From Paenibacillus sp. FSL R5-0490 (lineage in GTDB: Bacteria; Bacillota; Bacilli; Bacillales; Cytobacillaceae), in assembly GCF_001956215.1 (NCBI RefSeq), contig NZ_MRTQ01000021.1, forward strand, positions 39,797 to 103,796: a stretch of DNA of 64,000 bases. Reading direction: 5' to 3'. Below are positions 34,143 to 45,136 of the stretch, piece after piece (within the stretch, counting starts at the first letter, position 1; every line of letters begins with the position of its first letter). The notes below the pieces were generated by a model. It saw nothing but the letters and a program-made list of their open reading frames with translations, did not search any database and was not told where the DNA came from. A program made the translations under genes and the position numbers.

Positions 34143-35990
34143 GTGTGTGGAATTACCGGCTGGATTGATTTCCAAAGGGATTTGAGAAAAGAAACGGCTG
34201 CAATTGGCAAAATGGCGGATACGCTGGCAAAGCGGGGTCCAGATGAAACAAACATTTGGACAGATGTGCATGCTGGATTGGGCCATAAAAGGTTAATCGT
34301 TGTAGACCCGGCAGGCGGAAAACAGCCAATGACTAGGGAAAAACATCAAAACCGCTATACGATTTGCTATAATGGAGAGCTTTATAATACGGAAGATCTC
34401 CGTAAAGAACTCCTTATAAAAGGATATTCGTTTGAGGGCCATTCTGACACTGAGGTTTTGCTGACTTCTTATATAGAATGGGGAGAAAGTTGCCTTCAAT
34501 ATTTGAATGGCATCTATGCATTTGCAGTTTGGGATGAGAAGAAAGAACAATTATTTATTGGCAGGGATCGTTTAGGGGTAAAACCATTATTTTATAAAGA
34601 AATGAAACAGGGCATATTATTTGGATCTGAATTAAAAGCTATTTTAGCCCACCCTGAAGTTAAAGCAGAAGTAGACAGGGAAGGTTTGGCTGAAGTCTTT
34701 GGACTGGGGCCATCACGATCTCCGGGATCGGGTGTTTTCAGAGGCATTGATGAATTAAGGCCTGCTCATGCGCTTATCTTTTCGAGAAATGGACTGAAGG
34801 CATGGCGTTATTGGAATGTGAAAAGTGCCCCACATGAGGATAATGTTGAGCAAACGGCTGAGCGAGTCAGAGACCTATTTACGGATGCTGTGACAAGGCA
34901 GCTGGTCTCGGATGTTCCGTTATGCACGTTCCTTTCCGGCGGAGTGGATTCCAGTGCGATTACAGCTATCGCTGCAAAAGCTTACGAAAAAGACGGTAAG
35001 GGCCAACTCACCACTTATTCGATAGATTATGAGGGAAATGACGAGTTTTTCAAGGCTAATGAGTTTCAGCCTAATTCTGATGGAGCATTTATACAGAAGA
35101 TGTCCCAGACCTTTAATACGAAACATAACAGCAGTATAATCACCCAGAAGCAGCTGGCAGAGGAATTAATCGAATCTGTGCATGTAAGGGATCTTCCGGG
35201 TATGGCTGATGTTGATTCCTCCCTGCTATGGTTTTGCAGGGAAATAAAAAAGGACTTTGTTGTCAGTCTGTCAGGGGAATGTGCAGATGAAATATTTGGC
35301 GGGTATCCATGGTTCCATAGAGAGGAAGACTTGAAGAGGAAGGGATTTCCATGGATGAGGTCACTCGAAGCCAGGCAGGACCTGTTGAGAGAAAATTGGA
35401 GGAAGAAACTGAACCTTCGAGATTACGCTATGGAAAAATATCTTCAAGCAATCTCCGAAACTCCTGCTTTAGACGGGGAGAGCAGGGAGAATGCGAGCAG
35501 GAGAGAGCTTTTCTATATTAATATGATTTACTTTATGACGACCTTATTGGACCGTAAAGACAGAATGAGTATGGGGGCCAGCCTTGAAGTACGGGTGCCT
35601 TTTGCCGATCATCGGCTTGTGGAGTATGTATGGAATATTCCGTGGGAGATCAAAATGCATGGAAACCGCGAAAAAGGAATCCTCCGCAAAGCACTTGAAG
35701 GCATACTGCCGAATGAAGTGTTATACAGAAAGAAAAGTCCTTATCCTAAAACGCATAATCCAGCATATACGGCTGCAGTCCAGAAGATGCTTAATGGATA
35801 CCTGGAGGACCGCTCATCCGCACTGTATGAATTCTTTGACAGCAGCCAGCTGAGGGATATTATTGAGTCGGGAGGTGACTCATTCCGGGAACCATGGTTT
35901 GGGCAGCTCATGACTGGTCCCCAGCTGTTAGCACACCTTGCACAGATACATGTGTGGTTTAAGGATTATAATATAAATATTGCAGAATGA
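34143..35990 (+). CDS. asnO: Asparagine synthase (glutamine-hydrolysing) AsnO
   Basis: This enzyme makes asparagine from aspartate, ATP and glutamine. It has 615 residues, against about 614 in B. subtilis AsnO. The N-terminal class-II glutaminase domain needs Cys as the first mature residue, so the start must be GTG 34143, directly before the TGT codon (MCGITGWIDF). An overlapping ATG at 34141 is out of frame. RHSDTEVLL-type glutaminase motifs are present (GHSDTEVLL here), and the synthetase P-loop is FLSGGVDSSAI. AAAGGATG lies nine bases upstream. It is monocistronic. Confidence 0.93.
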   Translation: MCGITGWIDFQRDLRKETAAIGKMADTLAKRGPDETNIWTDVHAGLGHKRLIVVDPAGGKQPMTREKHQNRYTICYNGELYNTEDLRKELLIKGYSFEGHSDTEVLLTSYIEWGESCLQYLNGIYAFAVWDEKKEQLFIGRDRLGVKPLFYKEMKQGILFGSELKAILAHPEVKAEVDREGLAEVFGLGPSRSPGSGVFRGIDELRPAHALIFSRNGLKAWRYWNVKSAPHEDNVEQTAERVRDLFTDAVTRQLVSDVPLCTFLSGGVDSSAITAIAAKAYEKDGKGQLTTYSIDYEGNDEFFKANEFQPNSDGAFIQKMSQTFNTKHNSSIITQKQLAEELIESVHVRDLPGMADVDSSLLWFCREIKKDFVVSLSGECADEIFGGYPWFHREEDLKRKGFPWMRSLEARQDLLRENWRKKLNLRDYAMEKYLQAISETPALDGESRENASRRELFYINMIYFMTTLLDRKDRMSMGASLEVRVPFADHRLVEYVWNIPWEIKMHGNREKGILRKALEGILPNEVLYRKKSPYPKTHNPAYTAAVQKMLNGYLEDRSSALYEFFDSSQLRDIIESGGDSFREPWFGQLMTGPQLLAHLAQIHVWFKDYNINIAE

Positions 35991-35996
35991 AAAAAG

Positions 35997-36023
35997 AAGC
36001 GGCAGCCTTGAACTGCCGCTTTT
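35997..36023 (+). terminator. Terminator after asnO
   Basis: GAAGCGGCAG / CTGCCGCTTTT stem with a CCTTGAA loop, preceded by an A-tract. Confidence 0.88.
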
Positions 36024-36096
36024 GCTATTGAGTAAGTTTGCAGCAGGCTGCAGAATTTATTGCTAAATATATATAAAATTTTAAACTTCGATAACT

Positions 36097-36336
36097 GCTC
36101 CAGCGCCTACCCCCTCGAGGTCACAAGCCAATCCTCCCATAAAGGCAAAGAACGCCTTTCCGAGAGGCTCGACTTGTGCTTGGGGCCCCCAGGACAAGGA
36201 AGGCTTCGTCAGCATAATCATCGCACGACCAAAAGCGACAGCTTTTGGGAGGATGGGGGTCATGCGGACGTTGCCACAGGACGTGGCGTTCTTAGTCTGC
36301 GCTCCTTCGTGAGCAAGGCGCTTCCGCTTTTCTTAT
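36097..36336. repeat. Modular hairpin-rich dispersed repeat, copy 3
   Basis: This fills the gap between convergent asnO and yisQ. It starts GCTCCAGCGCC and ends AAGGCGCTTCCGCTTTTCTTA, directly against the TAA of yisQ, so the ends are imperfect inverted repeats. It shares CTCGAGGTCACAAGCCAATC (36114-36133) with copies 1 and 2. It also holds, in inverse orientation, one copy of the unit present twice in copy 2 (about 36206-36282). Internal hairpins include AAAGGC / GCCTTT and CAAAAGCGACAGCTTTTG. Confidence 0.82.
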
Positions 36337-37686
36337 TTACACTGCTTTTGAAGACACGAACGACTTATTCACCCAGACTCTGGATCTCCAGCGCCATAAC
36401 ATGAGCAATCCTCTAAGCCATTCATCGGCAATAAAGGCGATCCAAATGCCGGCAAGGCCTAGTCCAAAATGAATTCCCAGAACATAGGAAAGGGTAACGC
36501 TTACGCCCCACATGGAAAGGATCCCCATATAAACGGGGAACTTTACATCCCCGGCTGCACGCAGGGAGTTGATAACGACTAAATTAAACGATCTGCCTGG
36601 CTCCAGGAGGATGGTCAAAAGAATGAGAACACTGCCAACCTTTATGATATCTGGATTAGAAGTGAAAATGCCCATCAATTTTTCTGAGAACAGGGAGAAA
36701 AGAACCGCAGTCCCGAATGAAATAATGATGGCTAAGCGCAGGCTTTTCATACATCTTTTATAGGCTCCTTCATAATCCTTTCCGCCTACCATGTGGCCTA
36801 TCAGGATTTGTGTGCCCTGGCTGATGGCGACACTGAACAGGAATATGAACATCATGATATTCTGCGTATACACCTTTGCAGTTAAAGCCTCTGTTCCGAG
36901 AGCAGCGATGAATATCGTAATTACCATTTGCGATCCATTATAGGATAAATGCTCTCCCGCTGAAGGGATCCCGATTTTTAAAAGGTTTTTGATATGTTCC
37001 TTTGGAAAGCGGAAAAGTAATCGGAACGGAAGTGCTTTATCCGTTCTTTTAAGCAGGACGGCGACAGCAGCTGCCAATCCGATCAATCTGCTGACGACAG
37101 TAGAGATGGCCACTCCTTCTACACCCAATACCGGAAAACCGAATGGACCGAAAATAAAAAAGTAATTGCCAATCACATTTAAAATGTTCATGCCGATAGT
37201 AATGTACATAACATCTCTTGTAAATCCGTAACTTCTGATGATGGCTCCAATTGTCATAATCAATGCCTGAACAAAGGAGAAGCCGCCAACAATGACTAAG
37301 TAGGCATTTGCCTGGCTCAATAGCTCCTCAGGCAAATCCATCATGCGGAGCAGCGGTTTGCCTGATACGAATAAAATAATACTGAGGAATACCCCAAATA
37401 CCAGGTTTGCCCCCAGGGAGACAATCGAAATTTCACCAGCCGTTTTATTATTTTTCGCGCCGAGATTTTGGGCAATTAGGATGGATGTCCCGGTCGCTAC
37501 AAATCCAAACATGACGATTACAAGTGAAAGGATCTGATTTGACACCCCGACGGCAGCCACGGATTCATCCGAATATTGCGAAAGCATAAGCGTATCGGCA
37601 TTCCCCATGAGCATATGAAGCAATATTTCAATGAAAATCGGCCAGGTTAGAGCAAATAATGTCATTTTTTTCTGGTTTTTAGTCAT
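36337..37686 (-). CDS. yisQ: MATE family efflux transporter (YisQ-like)
   Basis: A 449-residue multidrug/toxin extrusion protein with 12 predicted membrane segments. Features of the NorM/DinF branch include IEILLHMLMGNADTLMLSQYSDESVAAVGVSNQI-type first helices (visible at residues 19-52) and GIPSAGEHLSYNGSQ at the start of the second half. These pumps export cationic compounds using Na+ or H+ gradients; the substrate is unknown. Its position after asnO matches yisQ. ATG follows AGGGAGA. Confidence 0.88.
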   Translation of the reverse strand: MTKNQKKMTLFALTWPIFIEILLHMLMGNADTLMLSQYSDESVAAVGVSNQILSLVIVMFGFVATGTSILIAQNLGAKNNKTAGEISIVSLGANLVFGVFLSIILFVSGKPLLRMMDLPEELLSQANAYLVIVGGFSFVQALIMTIGAIIRSYGFTRDVMYITIGMNILNVIGNYFFIFGPFGFPVLGVEGVAISTVVSRLIGLAAAVAVLLKRTDKALPFRLLFRFPKEHIKNLLKIGIPSAGEHLSYNGSQMVITIFIAALGTEALTAKVYTQNIMMFIFLFSVAISQGTQILIGHMVGGKDYEGAYKRCMKSLRLAIIISFGTAVLFSLFSEKLMGIFTSNPDIIKVGSVLILLTILLEPGRSFNLVVINSLRAAGDVKFPVYMGILSMWGVSVTLSYVLGIHFGLGLAGIWIAFIADEWLRGLLMLWRWRSRVWVNKSFVSSKAV

Positions 37687-37751
37687 GGTAATTCTCCCTA
37701 TTTGTAAATGATTTCATGTAAATAGGAGGGACCCACGACAATATATAAACG

Positions 37752-37792
37752 AAAAAAGAAAAGCCTTAAGGTCTTGCCCTTAAAAACTTTTC
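37752..37792 (-). terminator. Terminator after the neopullulanase-type gene
   Basis: On the minus strand, AAAAGTTTTTAAGG / CCTTAAGGCTTTT forms a stem with G-U pairs and a GCAAGA loop, followed by CTTTTTTC. Confidence 0.75.
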
Positions 37793-37811
37793 CTTATTTC
37801 AATCAGGTTTC

Positions 37812-39619
<1,808 letters not shown>

Positions 39620-39706
39620 CCATATGAAAGAAGTGGGAATGTATAAATCATTTGCCTGTATGTTAAATTATTATTGTTCCAAAGTAAAAATATTAGAAAA
39701 AAATAG

Positions 39707-39734
39707 TTGTAAAAGCCCAAAAACCTTGTATAAT
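39707..39734 (+). promoter_or_regulatory. Sigma-A promoter of mdxEFG
   Basis: TTGTAA (39707-39712), a 16-bp spacer and TATAAT (39729-39734). The predicted start is near 39741, just before the first downstream operator. Confidence 0.7.
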
Positions 39735-39749
39735 AAAAATTAGAAATTG

Positions 39750-39853
39750 TGCAATCGTTTTCATTAAGCGGTTTCATTGATTAATAGTTTAGTTGATAGC
39801 GCTTGTTTAAGAGAAATAGATTAAGCGTTTACACTTTTGTGCAAACGGTTGTA
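39750..39853 (+). promoter_or_regulatory. Array of five LacI-family operator-like sites upstream of mdxE
   Basis: Five 14-bp sites centred on CG lie downstream of the promoter: TGCAATCGTTTTCA (39750), ATTAAGCGGTTTCA (39763), TGATAGCGCTTGTT (39794), ATTAAGCGTTTACA (39820) and TGCAAACGGTTGTA (39840). The first fits the cre consensus fully. With the site at 39601, six related sites lie in about 250 bp. Together with the promoters they account for the 311-bp gap between the divergent genes. Confidence 0.65.
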
Positions 39854-39892
39854 CTTTTTTCAAAAAGGATCACTATTATAGGAGGGTCAAGA

Positions 39893-41170
39893 ATGAAAAG
39901 AGCATTATCATTATTTATGATGATCGTCTTGGTATTCGGAGTTTTAGCTGCGTGCGGTCCAAAAGATGAAGAAGAGACTGGCAGCAATGACAGCAAAACT
40001 GAAGGGGAATCTTCAAAACCTGAAAAGCTGATTGTCTGGGAAGATACAGATAAAGGATCAGCCTTAAAAGATGCTGCTGAAAAATTTGAAGCAGAGCATG
40101 GAATAAAAATTGAGTTTAAAGAATTAAACATTACAAAGATGCAAGAAAACCTTGCTCTTGACGGCAACACTGAAAATGCACCAGACGTTGTAACAATGTC
40201 ACATGACGGTGTAGGACCGGCAATGGTTAAAGGCTACATTAAAGAACTGGAAGTTGATTCTGAAATCTTAGGACAGTTCACAGATTCTTCTGTAGACGCT
40301 CTTAAATATGAAGGAAAACTATACGGGCTTCCAAAAGCTACTGAAACACCAGTGTTTATTTACAATAAAGATCTGCTTCCTGAAGTTCCAGCTACAATGG
40401 AAGACTTATACACTAAATCAAAAGAAGTTACTAAAGACGGAAACTACGGTTTCCTTGCAATCTGGGATGATTTCTACCATGCTCACGGGGTGTTCGCTGG
40501 ATTCGGCGGATATGTATTTGGTGAAAAAGACGGGAAAACAGATGTAACGGATATTGGTTTAAATAACGATTCAGCTGTAGAAGCAGCAGATTACATCAAC
40601 AAGTGGTACGCAGAAGGCCTTTTCCCGAAAGGAATCATTGGAGAAAAATCTAATGATAATATGAATGGTCTTTTCAAAGAAGGAAAAGCTATTGCTGTGC
40701 AAAATGGTCCTTGGGCTTTTAAGGATTACAGTGATGCAGGCGTAAACTATGGGGTTGCGGCAATGCCGAAACTTCCTAATGGCGAGCCTGTTAAAACATT
40801 CATGGGTGTTAAAGGGTGGTTTGTAACAAACTTCAGCAAAAGCCCTGACTGGTCCCAAAAGTTTGTTGAATATATTACAAACGAAGAAAATGCAAAGAAA
40901 CGCTTTGAATTAACTGGAGAAATTCCTCCATTGAAATCACTAATGGAAGATCCTGAATTCGTTAAGAATAACGAAGGTGCAGCTGCTGTAATGGAGCAAT
41001 CCCAGTATGCAGTGCCAATGCCAAGTGTTCCTGAAATGGCAGAGGTTTGGGATCCTATGAAAAAAGCTGTTGAAACGATTGTAACCGGCAAATCAGAACC
41101 AAAACCTGCTCTGGATAACGCAGTTAAAACAATCGAACAGCAGATAGAAGCTAATCACAGCGGAAATTAA
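39893..41170 (+). CDS. mdxE: Maltodextrin-binding lipoprotein MdxE
   Basis: The extracellular solute-binding protein of the maltodextrin importer, 425 residues. It has a lipoprotein signal peptide with lipobox LAAC (Cys at about residue 21), then an acidic linker and the MalE-type fold (IVWEDTDKGSALKDAAEKF, NGPWAFKDYSDAGVNYGV). ATG 39893 follows GGAGGG; an upstream in-frame ATG at 39803 would place non-signal sequence in front. It is the first gene of mdxEFG. A hairpin between it and mdxF probably lowers downstream expression. The ATPase (MsmX-like) is not in this window. Confidence 0.93.
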   Translation: MKRALSLFMMIVLVFGVLAACGPKDEEETGSNDSKTEGESSKPEKLIVWEDTDKGSALKDAAEKFEAEHGIKIEFKELNITKMQENLALDGNTENAPDVVTMSHDGVGPAMVKGYIKELEVDSEILGQFTDSSVDALKYEGKLYGLPKATETPVFIYNKDLLPEVPATMEDLYTKSKEVTKDGNYGFLAIWDDFYHAHGVFAGFGGYVFGEKDGKTDVTDIGLNNDSAVEAADYINKWYAEGLFPKGIIGEKSNDNMNGLFKEGKAIAVQNGPWAFKDYSDAGVNYGVAAMPKLPNGEPVKTFMGVKGWFVTNFSKSPDWSQKFVEYITNEENAKKRFELTGEIPPLKSLMEDPEFVKNNEGAAAVMEQSQYAVPMPSVPEMAEVWDPMKKAVETIVTGKSEPKPALDNAVKTIEQQIEANHSGN

Positions 41171-41197
41171 TCAGCTGTTATTCAGTAAAAACCCAAA

Positions 41198-41237
41198 GAA
41201 GCGGTACTCCCAGTCATCGGGGTACTGCTTCCATTTT
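41198..41237 (+). terminator. Partial terminator between mdxE and mdxF
   Basis: GAAGCGGTACTCC / GGGGTACTGCTTC forms a strong stem followed by CATTTTATT. The imperfect T-tract suggests partial read-through, which would make the binding protein more abundant than the permeases. Confidence 0.75.
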
Positions 41238-41320
41238 ATTACCGATATATTTTGGGAATAGTATGATGTTGTAAAAAATATACCCCTTTAAGGGAAATGG
41301 CAGAAAGGGGAATCCTTTCA

Positions 41321-42601
41321 ATGGAAGAAGTATACAAGTCTAATCACAGAAAGATCGCTGCTTGGCTATCGATCATCCCTGGTCTCGGCCAGATATACAA
41401 CAGACAATTTATTAAAGGTATTGCTTTTTTAATATTATCGTTTTCATTTGTCATAGCTTTTAAAGATTTCCTGAATATTGGATTATGGGGTCTGGTAACC
41501 CTTGGGGAAAAATTGCCCCGTGATAACTCTATATTTTTACTAGTTTATGGAATCATTTCAGTGATTCTGATTTTCTTTGCAGCAGGGTTTGTTCTTTTCA
41601 GCCTGCGTGATGCCTATAAAAATGGAAAAAAACGAGACTTAAACCAGCCTTTAAGCTCGATAAAAGATCAATATCATACATTAATTGATGAAGGTTTCCC
41701 TTATCTGATGATTACTCCGGGATTTTTCCTTCTGGTTTTCGTTGTTATTTTACCTATCGTGTTCGTTTTGCTGCTGTCATTTACAAACTATAACCTTTAT
41801 CACCAATGGCCAGCAAAGCTGATGGACTGGGTAGCTTTAGACAACTTTACACGTTTGGTAACCCTTGATATTTGGAGAGAAACGTTTGTAAGTGTTTTTG
41901 CCTGGACTGTCATCTGGACATTTGGCGCAACAACATTCCAAATTGCGCTGGGTATTTTCCTGGCTGTTTTAGTAAATCAAAAAGATCTTAAAGGAAAAGC
42001 CATTATCAGAACTATACTGATTCTTCCCTGGGCTGTTCCTGCTTTCGTATCCATTTTGATTTTCTCTGGATTATTTAATGAAACCTTTGGAGCTATAAAC
42101 AATGTGGTTCTTGATGCAATCGGAATTGGACCTATTCCTTGGATGACAGAAGCTTTTTGGACCAGGGCAGCTTTGATTATGATACAGACATGGCTTGGTT
42201 TTCCGTTTATTTTTGCAATGGTTACAGGAGTCCTTCAGGCTATACCGGATGAACTGTATGAGGCTGCAACTGTAGACGGGGCAACAGCGTGGCAGAAGTT
42301 CAAAAACATTACGTTCCCTCTGATCATGTTCTCAATTGCACCAATCCTTATCACACAATATACCTTTAACTTTAATAACTTTAATATTATTTATTTGTTC
42401 AATATGGGAGGTCCGGCAATTTCGGGTCAAAATGCAGGGGGAACAGATATCTTAATTTCCTGGATTTATAACCTGACAGTTACGAAATCGGAATATGGAA
42501 TGGCTGCCGCAATCACTATGATTCTCTCAGCTATTGTTATTTCAGTGGCACTGTGGCAATTCAAGAGAACAAAGGCATTCCAAGAGGAGGATATGATGTA
42601 A
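41321..42601 (+). CDS. mdxF: Maltodextrin ABC transporter permease MdxF
   Basis: The MalF-type permease, about 426 residues, with an extended N-terminal region (two or three extra membrane segments before the transport domain) as in B. subtilis MdxF. The cytoplasmic EAA loop that docks the ATPase is ELYEAATVDGATAWQKFKNI. ATG 41321 is preceded by AAAGGGG; ATG 41297 is in frame but has a worse site. The stop is immediately followed by the mdxG start. Confidence 0.92.
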   Translation: MEEVYKSNHRKIAAWLSIIPGLGQIYNRQFIKGIAFLILSFSFVIAFKDFLNIGLWGLVTLGEKLPRDNSIFLLVYGIISVILIFFAAGFVLFSLRDAYKNGKKRDLNQPLSSIKDQYHTLIDEGFPYLMITPGFFLLVFVVILPIVFVLLLSFTNYNLYHQWPAKLMDWVALDNFTRLVTLDIWRETFVSVFAWTVIWTFGATTFQIALGIFLAVLVNQKDLKGKAIIRTILILPWAVPAFVSILIFSGLFNETFGAINNVVLDAIGIGPIPWMTEAFWTRAALIMIQTWLGFPFIFAMVTGVLQAIPDELYEAATVDGATAWQKFKNITFPLIMFSIAPILITQYTFNFNNFNIIYLFNMGGPAISGQNAGGTDILISWIYNLTVTKSEYGMAAAITMILSAIVISVALWQFKRTKAFQEEDMM

Positions 42602-43444
42602 ATGAGCACAAAAAGGCAGAAATTCATCAGGCTGTCACTGACTTATTTAGTGATTTTGTTTATGACAGTGATCATCGTCTATCCAATTCTATGGGCAATT
42701 GGAGCTTCTTTAACACCAGGAACAAGTTTAACGAACTCCTCTCTAATCCCAAAGAATGCTACATTTGATCATTATCGTACAATCTTTGATCCCGAACAGA
42801 GCAGCTACTTAATCTGGTATTGGAATACTTTGAAAATCTCTTTTATTACAATGACATTTTCTGTAATTGTCATTAGCCTGATGGCTTATTCATTTTCAAG
42901 GTACAGATTTGTTGGCCGGAAAAACGGCTTGACCACCTTCTTAATTTTACAGATGGTTCCGAACTTTGCTGCGCTTATTGCCATCTTTGTACTGGCTCAG
43001 GTTACAGGTCTCTTAGATTCACACTTTGGGCTTATTCTGATCTATGTCGGCGGTGCCATTCCGATGAATACATGGCTAATGAAAGGGTATTTGGACAGCA
43101 TACCTAAAGAACTGGATGAAAGCGCAAGAATGGATGGAGCCGGCCACTTCCGAATTTTCTGGCAGATCATTATGCCGCTTGCAAAACCCATAGTTGCGGT
43201 AATTGCTTTGTTCACATTTATTGCGCCATTTACGGATTTTATTTTAGCAAAAGTAATGCTGAGATCTACGGAGAACTACACATTGGCAGTTGGATTATAT
43301 GAACTGGTTTCCAGACAATATGGCGCAGAGTTTACCACTTTTGCAGCTGGTTCTGTGTTAATTGCTATCCCAATTTCAATCCTTTTCTTATCATTCCAGA
43401 AGTACTTTGTGTCTGGTTTGACGGCAGGGGGAACAAAAGGCTAA
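42602..43444 (+). CDS. mdxG: Maltodextrin ABC transporter permease MdxG
   Basis: The MalG-type permease partner of MdxF, 280 residues with six membrane segments. The EAA loop is ELDESARMDGAGHFRIFWQII. The start directly abuts the mdxF stop (zero spacing), with the ribosome site AGAGGAGG inside the end of mdxF. Confidence 0.93.
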   Translation: MSTKRQKFIRLSLTYLVILFMTVIIVYPILWAIGASLTPGTSLTNSSLIPKNATFDHYRTIFDPEQSSYLIWYWNTLKISFITMTFSVIVISLMAYSFSRYRFVGRKNGLTTFLILQMVPNFAALIAIFVLAQVTGLLDSHFGLILIYVGGAIPMNTWLMKGYLDSIPKELDESARMDGAGHFRIFWQIIMPLAKPIVAVIALFTFIAPFTDFILAKVMLRSTENYTLAVGLYELVSRQYGAEFTTFAAGSVLIAIPISILFLSFQKYFVSGLTAGGTKG

Positions 43445-43520
43445 TCTTAAAGGGCTGAAACTTTACGGGCCCGCTTTTATTTAATTGAAAACGGCCTGAA
43501 AATACAAAGGAGGAGCGGCG

Positions 43521-45065
43521 ATGAAAAAAGGAGTATCCATCTTCATCTTAATCCCGTTTCTTCTTTTTTATGCCCTGCCTGTCGGAGCAATTGAAAAAGA
43601 AGAGCGTAAATGGCAAGATGAATCAATTTATTTCTTAATGGTGGATCGCTTTAATAATGGTGATTCCAATAATGATTATGAGGTTGATGTTAAAGATCCA
43701 AAAGCCTATCATGGCGGTGACTTTAAAGGAATTGCCGATAAGCTGGATTATATTAAGGATATGGGCTTTACTGCCATATGGCTAACGCCAGTCTTTGATA
43801 ACGAATCTAAAGGCTATCATGGATATTGGATAAAGGATTTTTACAATACTGAAGAACATTTTGGAACCATCGAGGAATTTAAATCCCTTGTAAAAGAAGC
43901 GCATAAGAGGGATATGAAAGTGATTCTGGATTTTGTGGTTAATCATGTTGGCTACAATCACGAATGGTTGAACGATCCTGAGAAAAACGAATGGTTTCAT
44001 GAAAAACAGGATATCCAAAACTGGGAAAACCAAACCGATCTGGAAAATGGGTGGATCTATGGATTGCCTGATTTAAACCAGGAAAATCCTGAGGTTAAAA
44101 ATTATCTTATTGATGCAGCTAAATGGTGGATTAAAGAAACTGATATTGATGGATTACGGTTAGATACTGTTAAACATGTTTCCAAGGATTTTTGGACTGA
44201 ATTTTCAAAGGAAGTAAAAAGCGAAAAAGAAGATTTTTATCTGCTGGGGGAAGTGTGGTCTGACAGTCCTGAATATATAGCGCAGTATGAGGAGACAGGT
44301 ATTGATGGTTTTGTTGATTATCCTCTGAATGATTTTCTGCGTCCTGCTTTTGCCAAACCGGATCAATCATTGAGCTGGCTTTTCACTTCCTGGGATAGGA
44401 ATAAATCCATCTATGAAAATCCTTATCTAATGGGGACATTTATGGATAACCATGATACTGTACGTTTTACCAGGGATGCAATAAGCCAAAACCAGCACCC
44501 GGGACCAAGGTGGAAACTGGCATTAACCTATTTATATACAAGCCCTGGAATTCCGATTATGTACTATGGAAGTGAGATTGCTCTTGACGGCGGCAATGAT
44601 CCGGATAACAGAAGACAAATGGATTTCCGTACAGATAAAGAATTAATCGACTATATTACTAAGCTAGGTGAAGTCCGGCAGCAGCTTCCTTCTCTGACAA
44701 GAGGTACTATGGAATTGATAAAAGAAGACAATGGCTTCGCGGTATATAAACGTCAATTTGAAGATGAAACAGCCATTGTGGCTATCAATAATACAGCCGA
44801 ATCACAGAAAGCAGTAATTGATAGTGACGTATTGGAAGACGGCAAAGAACTTCAAGGGATGCTTGCAGGAGATCTGGTATCCAGTAAGGATGGCAGTTAT
44901 ACATTGATTCTTGACCGTGAAGAAGCTGAAGTGTATGTCCTCAAGGAAAAGACCGGACTTAACATACCCTATATTGTATCAATTGCTGCTGTCTATACAG
45001 CATTTATGATTTTTATATATTTAATATGGAAGCGGTCTAAAAATAGAAATGCCAAGAAAGAATAG
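43521..45065 (+). CDS. Membrane-anchored alpha-amylase (GH13)
   Basis: An exported starch- or dextrin-degrading enzyme of 514 residues. It has an N-terminal signal peptide (about 1-23), a GH13 barrel and a C-terminal membrane helix (about 484-504) followed by a Lys/Arg-rich tail. It is therefore expected to be held on the cell surface rather than released. Catalytic residues are Asp215 (GLRLDTVKH), Glu244 (LLGEVWSDS) and Asp312 (MDNHDTVRF). ATG follows AGGAGG. Placed after mdxG, it would supply dextrins to the importer (inference). Confidence 0.88.
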   Translation: MKKGVSIFILIPFLLFYALPVGAIEKEERKWQDESIYFLMVDRFNNGDSNNDYEVDVKDPKAYHGGDFKGIADKLDYIKDMGFTAIWLTPVFDNESKGYHGYWIKDFYNTEEHFGTIEEFKSLVKEAHKRDMKVILDFVVNHVGYNHEWLNDPEKNEWFHEKQDIQNWENQTDLENGWIYGLPDLNQENPEVKNYLIDAAKWWIKETDIDGLRLDTVKHVSKDFWTEFSKEVKSEKEDFYLLGEVWSDSPEYIAQYEETGIDGFVDYPLNDFLRPAFAKPDQSLSWLFTSWDRNKSIYENPYLMGTFMDNHDTVRFTRDAISQNQHPGPRWKLALTYLYTSPGIPIMYYGSEIALDGGNDPDNRRQMDFRTDKELIDYITKLGEVRQQLPSLTRGTMELIKEDNGFAVYKRQFEDETAIVAINNTAESQKAVIDSDVLEDGKELQGMLAGDLVSSKDGSYTLILDREEAEVYVLKEKTGLNIPYIVSIAAVYTAFMIFIYLIWKRSKNRNAKKE

Positions 45066-45136
45066 TGGTTCTGTATTAAAAGTCAATAAAACATGAACCA
45101 ATTAGCGTCTTTTTGGTAAATGGAAGGAGCCCTTTT

